Shown: one piece after another, positions 7,302-10,300 of the stretch
Numbering within the stretch: position 1 is the stretch's first letter
Layout of the letters: every line of letters starts with the position of its first letter
Assembly (NCBI GenBank): GCA_903840235.1
Contig: CAIMFE010000049.1
Span: 1 to 10,300, forward strand
DNA length: 10,300 nt
Direction: 5' to 3'
From: an uncultured Opitutia bacterium
GTDB taxonomy: Bacteria; Verrucomicrobiota; Verrucomicrobiia; Opitutales; UBA953
Program-made: the position numbers and the translations under genes
Notes under the pieces: model-generated
The model's database searches: none
What the model saw: only the letters and a program-made list of their open reading frames with translations
What the model was told of the DNA's origin: nothing

Positions 7302-7439
7302 TTAAGATGCGCCGAGGCGCTTGCGACCAATCTTGCGACGATTGGCGAGAACTTTGCGACCACCAGGGGTCTTGGAACGAGCACGGAAACCGCACTTACG
7401 AGCGCGGGAAATCTTGGATGGACGGTAGGTGGGTTGCAT
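7302..7439 (-). CDS. rpmH: Large ribosomal subunit protein bL34
   Basis: A 45-residue, extremely basic protein with the bL34 sequence pattern: TYRPSKISRARKCGFRAR, then GGRKVLANRRKIGRKRL. It is buried in 23S rRNA. ATG 7439 is chosen because bL34 begins 'M.(P/R)TYRPS'; the frame runs on upstream to 7490 but adds unrelated residues. It is the first gene of the leftward rpmH-rnpA-yidD unit. A perfect TTGACA lies about 40 bases upstream. In many bacteria dnaA and the origin lie on the other side of rpmH; here a LOG-family gene takes that place. Confidence 0.97.
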   Translation of the reverse strand: MQPTYRPSKISRARKCGFRARSKTPGGRKVLANRRKIGRKRLGAS

Positions 7440-7450
7440 AAAGTTAGAGG

Positions 7451-7483
7451 GAATAACCAAAGAGACCCCGCCAAAAGTGTCAA
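7451..7483 (-). promoter_or_regulatory. Possible promoter of rpmH-rnpA-yidD
   Basis: On the minus strand, TTGACA (7478-7483) matches the -35 consensus exactly and stands 39 bases before the rpmH ATG. The -10 is unclear: TTGGTT (7455-7460) has ideal 17-bp spacing but a poor match. TTATTC (7451-7456) looks better but is 21 bp away. A strong promoter is expected for this operon, so the location is plausible, but the element is incomplete. Confidence 0.35.
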
Positions 7484-7516
7484 GCCCCACACTTCCCTTC
7501 TTGGCAGATAGCTTAT

Positions 7517-7522
7517 TTTAAT
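7517..7522 (+). promoter_or_regulatory. Possible -10 element for the LOG-CPBP-tsaE operon
   Basis: TTTAAT matches TATAAT at five of six positions and lies 14 bases before the LOG-gene ATG, in the AT-rich end of the divergent intergenic region. No good -35 element is found 16-18 bp upstream, where the sequence is CT-rich. If used, the mRNA leader would be under ten bases. Confidence 0.25.
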
Positions 7523-7536
7523 GAAGATACGGCAAT

Positions 7537-8391
7537 ATGAGTCCAGATAAAGCCCCCTTGCGCCCACCACCCGTCAAGGCCTACGAAAACGAAGAATTCT
7601 TGTTGAGCCCTCAGGCGCGCACCCTGCGCGTCATGGCCGAGCTCACCGAGCCCTACCATCGCTTTAAAAAATATGGCGTACGCAACACCGTTGTGATGTT
7701 TGGCTCCGCACGTACCCTACCCATCGATCGTGCACAAAAAGAACTCGAAGATGTGAAGTTGAAAATCACTCGCGGAGAAATCAGTCCTTCTGAAGCCAAA
7801 GCTCGATTACGTCTCGCCGAAGTTAATTTAAAAAGCGCACCTTTCTACGAAGCCTGTCGCGAATTGTCTAAAGAGATGACCGAGTGGTCGATGAGCTTAC
7901 CGGAGTGGCAAAGATTCTTTATCTGCTCGGGTGGCGGACCCGGAATCATGGAAGCCGCGAATCGCGGGGCGAAAGAAGCGCATGGCCGTTCTATCGGCCT
8001 AGGTATCGCTTTACCCTTTGAACAAGAGCATAATCCTTACGTTACGCCTGAACTGGATTTAGAATTCCACTACTTCTTCGTCCGTAAATATTGGTTCCTT
8101 TATTTAGCTAAAGCGCTCGTCGCATTCCCTGGTGGCTTCGGCACTTTCGATGAACTCTTCGAAATGTTGACGCTGATTCAAACCGGTAAGACAAAAAAAT
8201 ATTTCCCGATTTTACTTTATGGTTCTGATTTCTGGAAACGTGTCACCGACTTCGAAGTCTTCCACGAATGGGGCATGGTCTCACCTGAAGACCGTGGACT
8301 TTATCATTACGTCGACTCCGTTAAAGAAGCGCGCGATCACTTAATTCAAATCATCACCGATAAATACCTAAAAGAAGACGGCTTATCGTAA
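7537..8391 (+). CDS. LOG family protein, TIGR00730-type Rossmann fold (nucleoside 5'-monophosphate phosphoribohydrolase)
   Basis: The 284-residue protein shows the lysine-decarboxylase-like/LOG nucleotide motifs: SGGGPGIMEAANRGA (131-145) and PGGFGTFDELFE (198-209, with E206). R183 sits in FFVRKYW before motif 2, and VVMFGSART (52-60) is the first Rossmann strand. LOG enzymes split the N-glycosidic bond of nucleotide 5'-monophosphates, releasing free base and ribose 5-phosphate, on cytokinin nucleotides or ordinary purine/pyrimidine NMPs. It is longer than classical LOG (about 180-220 residues). The excess is an N-terminal extension and a charged helical insertion (about 64-125) between the first strand and the GGGPG motif. 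It is first in a tight rightward operon; the CPBP gene starts six bases after its stop. The old label 'lysine decarboxylase' would be wrong. Preferred base unknown. Confidence 0.87.
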   Translation: MSPDKAPLRPPPVKAYENEEFLLSPQARTLRVMAELTEPYHRFKKYGVRNTVVMFGSARTLPIDRAQKELEDVKLKITRGEISPSEAKARLRLAEVNLKSAPFYEACRELSKEMTEWSMSLPEWQRFFICSGGGPGIMEAANRGAKEAHGRSIGLGIALPFEQEHNPYVTPELDLEFHYFFVRKYWFLYLAKALVAFPGGFGTFDELFEMLTLIQTGKTKKYFPILLYGSDFWKRVTDFEVFHEWGMVSPEDRGLYHYVDSVKEARDHLIQIITDKYLKEDGLS

Positions 8392-8397
8392 ACGGCG

Positions 8398-8976
8398 ATG
8401 ACCATTATTTTAGATTTAATCTATCTATTCATTGGATTGGGCGTCGCGTATGCTTGGTTCAGCGAGTACCGGAAACGCCAAAGCAATCCAGGGCCTGAAC
8501 TCTTTTGGCCAGGCACCACGCGAGCCCCTATTTCAGGCATCTTAATCACTGTTTCGGGTATTCTTCTGATCACCGTCGCAGAAACCTGTGCCGAGATTCA
8601 CTTTCAAGTCACTGCTAGTCAGTCGGTCAGTAATTTGCCTATTCTAGGGGCAAGCATTGGCGCTGCTATTGTTGAAGAAATGGTCTTTCGGGGCTTCGTC
8701 GCACCCAGTCCACTGAGAGGTATCAAATTGCTCGGACTCATCATCGTTGGTTCAGTCATTTTTAGTGCTATTCACGGATTTGATTTTAGCACCGTCCAAG
8801 GACGAATCAGTCTCATCGCTACTTTCTTCATCTCCGTTTGGTTATACCTCGGACGCTACAATCCTCTCAATCCCGAGCGCTCCATCCTACCCTGCTTAAT
8901 TGGACACGTTGTGCGCAACCTTGCAGTCTTCGGAGTTAAATGGTCCCAAGGTTTTGTTGATTCTTACAATTTATGA
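8398..8976 (+). CDS. CPBP family intramembrane metalloprotease (CAAX protease/bacteriocin-processing type)
   Basis: A 192-residue hydrophobic protein with all three ABI/CPBP motifs: EEMVFRG (E93, E94, R98), FSAIH (F122, H126) and HVVRN (H170, N174). These bind a catalytic zinc within the membrane in Rce1-like proteases. The N-terminal helix (about 3-20) is followed by a loop and several helices. Family members cleave membrane-embedded or prenylated substrates, or confer bacteriocin self-immunity; the substrate here is unknown and no bacteriocin or CaaX-tailed protein is visible nearby. Its TGA shares bases with the tsaE start codon (ATGA at 8973-8976), so the two genes are translationally coupled. 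The family is broad, so specific function cannot be assigned. Confidence 0.83.
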   Translation: MTIILDLIYLFIGLGVAYAWFSEYRKRQSNPGPELFWPGTTRAPISGILITVSGILLITVAETCAEIHFQVTASQSVSNLPILGASIGAAIVEEMVFRGFVAPSPLRGIKLLGLIIVGSVIFSAIHGFDFSTVQGRISLIATFFISVWLYLGRYNPLNPERSILPCLIGHVVRNLAVFGVKWSQGFVDSYNL

Positions 8977-9419
8977 AATCACCGAAGTCAGTCAGCGACT
9001 GGACTCACGGTGTCATCACGCATTCAGCCGAAGCCACTGAACAAGCAGCCCAAGCCTTTGCTCAACTACTTCCTACCGATACTACCCTTGCACTAGAAGG
9101 TGATCTCGGAGTCGGTAAAACAACCTTTGTACGCGGACTCGTGAAAGGCTTTGGAATCACCGAAGATATCACCAGCCCCTCCTTCTCTTTGCTCAATGTT
9201 TATAAGGGTAAACGTATGATTTTTCACGTCGACGCCTATCGCCTCACCCAAGCGTCGAGCTTCGATGATTTAATGATTTGGGATTTAGCGGTCAGCCCAT
9301 GGAATGTGATTGTTGAATGGCCCGAAAAAGTTGCCTCACGACTCCCGCGTTCTCTGTGGAAACTAAAAGCCACCATCCTTGCGGACGGTGGCCATCAGTT
9401 TACGCTCAGCGTAAATTAA
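8973..9419 (+). CDS. tsaE: TsaE, ATPase of the tRNA t6A37 threonylcarbamoyl-transfer complex
   Basis: A 148-residue P-loop ATPase. The Walker A motif GDLGVGKTT (43-51) follows strand TTLALE. Then come the TsaE-specific TSPSF (67-71), HVDAYRL (85-91) and VEWPEK (114-119). TsaE binds the TsaB-TsaD complex and its ATP hydrolysis resets the complex for multiple rounds of t6A synthesis on ANN-decoding tRNAs. TsaB and TsaD are not in the window. The start ATG overlaps the CPBP stop and is the only sensible start. The end lies two bases from the typA stop on the other strand. Its last 17 codons contain the intrinsic terminator of typA, so this coding stretch is under dual constraint. Confidence 0.96.
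   Translation: MKSPKSVSDWTHGVITHSAEATEQAAQAFAQLLPTDTTLALEGDLGVGKTTFVRGLVKGFGITEDITSPSFSLLNVYKGKRMIFHVDAYRLTQASSFDDLMIWDLAVSPWNVIVEWPEKVASRLPRSLWKLKATILADGGHQFTLSVN
9361..9392 (-). terminator. Intrinsic terminator of typA, embedded in tsaE
   Basis: Read on the minus strand, GCCACCGTCC, loop GCAA, GGATGGTGGC forms a 10-bp GC-rich stem (9369-9392) with one G-U pair and a GNRA tetraloop. TTTTAGTTT follows at once (9361-9368). The hairpin ends about 30 bases after the typA stop. The G-U position is an A-C mismatch when read on the plus strand, and no T-run follows there. The terminator therefore faces typA, not tsaE. Confidence 0.75.
9399..9415. terminator. Hairpin at the tsaE/typA tail-to-tail junction
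   Basis: TTTACGC, loop TCA, GCGTAAA is a perfect 7-bp inverted repeat in the last codons of tsaE, four bases before the typA stop codon. It may help stop or protect the tsaE transcript, or form a tandem with the stronger typA terminator on the other strand. It lacks a U-tract on the plus strand. Confidence 0.35.
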
Positions 9420-9421
9420 AC

Positions 9422-10300
9422 TTACTGCTTACCGAAACGCTTGCGCTCGTTTTCCGTGAGGTAACGTTTGCGCATGCGAATGAAGTTAGGTGTCACTTCA
9501 ACCAATTCATCTGACTCGATATACTCTAAGCAATTTTCGAGAGACATTTGGCGCATCGGTTTAATCTTTGCCATGTCGTCTGAACCAGAGGCACGAACGT
9601 TGGAAAGCTTCTTGTTAATGACCAAGTTAATTTCGAGGTCATTGTCCTTACAGTGTTCACCGACCACTTGACCCATATAAATTTCGTCGGTGGGCTTCAC
9701 GAAGAAGTCACCACGGTCATAAAGACGGTCGAGCGAGTAAGAGGTTACTTGACCTCCTTCACCGCTGATCATCACACCGGCAGCGCGGCGAGGGGCATCA
9801 CCCTTCACTGGCTCATAACCTAATAAATTGTGGTACATGACAGCTTCCCCACGGGTGGTGGTAAGCATCATGGTGCGCAGACCGAACAAGGAACGTGAAG
9901 GAATCTTGAACTCCATGTGAATCCAACCGCTGGTGCCAGCCTTGGCATCCATGGTACGTAATTCACCGCGACGGCTGAGAACCAGCGCCATGACATCACT
10001 CTGCGAAGCTTCCGGGCAATCCACGGCCAAGGTTTCCACTGGCTCGCATTCTTTGCCGTCGATTTGCTTCATGATCACCTGAGGCTTACCGACAGAAAGT
10101 TCATAACCTTCGCGACGCATGGTTTCGATTAACACGCCTAAGTGCATCAAGCCACGACCCGAAACCTGGAACGCATCCGCTCCGGGTTCACGCTCAACGC
10201 GGAGTGCTACATTCTTTTCGAGTTCTTTAGTGAGACGTTCACCCACCTGACGGCCGGTAACAAATTTTCCATCGCGACCCGCAAAAGGTGAATCGTTAAC
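9422..10300 (-). CDS. typA: TypA/BipA ribosome-associated GTPase, C-terminal half (partial)
   Basis: The frame is open from the right edge (VNDSPFAGRDGK, then TGRQVGERL) to the stop at 9422, giving 292 residues; the G domain and start lie outside. VNDSPFAGRDGK matches the BipA 'VN.SPFAG.EGK' segment. The GTG at 10246 is simply the valine of RQVGERL, not a start. Domain III (GRGLMHLGVLIETMRREGYEL), the EF-G-like domain V and the BipA-specific C-terminal domain are present. The last shows SLDRLYDRGDFFV, YMGQVVGEH, DNDLEINL, KLSNVRASGSDD and LVEVTPNFIRMRKR. TypA binds ribosomes at the EF-G site and supports 50S assembly and growth in the cold or under stress. The C-terminus appears complete. Confidence 0.96.
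   Translation of the reverse strand, partial: VNDSPFAGRDGKFVTGRQVGERLTKELEKNVALRVEREPGADAFQVSGRGLMHLGVLIETMRREGYELSVGKPQVIMKQIDGKECEPVETLAVDCPEASQSDVMALVLSRRGELRTMDAKAGTSGWIHMEFKIPSRSLFGLRTMMLTTTRGEAVMYHNLLGYEPVKGDAPRRAAGVMISGEGGQVTSYSLDRLYDRGDFFVKPTDEIYMGQVVGEHCKDNDLEINLVINKKLSNVRASGSDDMAKIKPMRQMSLENCLEYIESDELVEVTPNFIRMRKRYLTENERKRFGKQ

Noticed and set aside
7077..7511. 144-codon plus-strand ORF opposite rpmH and rnpA
   Set aside because: It is a shadow of two certain genes, rich in arginine and serine as expected from the reverse of basic proteins, with no family resemblance.
7440..7536. Possible oriC in the rpmH divergent gap
   Set aside because: Only 97 bp, no DnaA-box cluster, and the neighbour is a LOG gene rather than dnaA.
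7298..7570. N-terminal extension of the rnpA frame
   Set aside because: It runs through rpmH out of frame and into the LOG gene on the opposite strand; the RNase P protein domain begins at 7297.
8398..8976. Bacteriocin immunity system around the CPBP gene
   Set aside because: No small bacteriocin precursor, transporter or maturation gene is visible; CPBP proteins are widespread housekeeping membrane proteases.
10244..10246. GTG at 10246 as the start of a short gene
   Set aside because: The frame is open to the window edge and the upstream residues match BipA, so this is an internal valine codon.

Overview
The window is gene-dense chromosomal DNA from a bacterium, most likely a Gram-negative of the Verrucomicrobiota/PVC kind. 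That placement is an inference from gene content and style: a lone 'GFTLIE'-type pseudopilin, a long U32/DUF3656 protein with extra C-terminal cysteines, a membrane LTA-synthase-like phosphoglycerol transferase and a long LOG protein. No rRNA or other decisive marker is present. Eleven protein genes cover almost everything and two of them run off the window edges. There are no mobile elements, tRNAs, CRISPR arrays or gene-free stretches above 100 bases.

Layout. The left edge (1-171, +) holds the last 56 codons of a RecD2-type helicase. It meets the stop codon of a large U32-family protein (minus, about 168-2696) tail to tail. Divergent from that gene, a small all-alpha dimeric dUTPase (2797-3171) and a type IV pilin/T2SS-G-like pseudopilin (3187-3966) read rightward. 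They collide with a leftward five-gene run that starts at 7439: rpmH, rnpA, yidD, an LTA-synthase-family sulfatase-fold enzyme and a PAP2 phosphatase. From the other side of a 97-bp divergent gap, a LOG-family nucleosidase, a CPBP membrane protease and tsaE read rightward (7537-9419). They end against the 3' end of a leftward typA/bipA, which is cut by the right edge.

How it fits together. The rpmH-rnpA-yidD block is the conserved ribosomal protein L34 / RNase P protein / membrane-insertion cluster. Here it is followed not by yidC but by two envelope-lipid enzymes whose reading frames overlap. The rightward operon joins nucleotide metabolism (LOG), membrane proteolysis (CPBP) and tRNA t6A modification (TsaE). 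The remaining genes are housekeeping: DNA repair, probable 23S rRNA hydroxylation, dUTP removal, and ribosome assembly and stress translation.

The most notable sequence features are architectural. All three convergent gene pairs touch or overlap at their stop codons. At one of them a clear intrinsic terminator for typA is embedded in the coding sequence of the opposing tsaE gene. Recognisable Shine-Dalgarno sequences are nearly absent. I see no sign of a defence system, biosynthetic cluster or other undescribed multi-gene system; this is essentially a housekeeping region.
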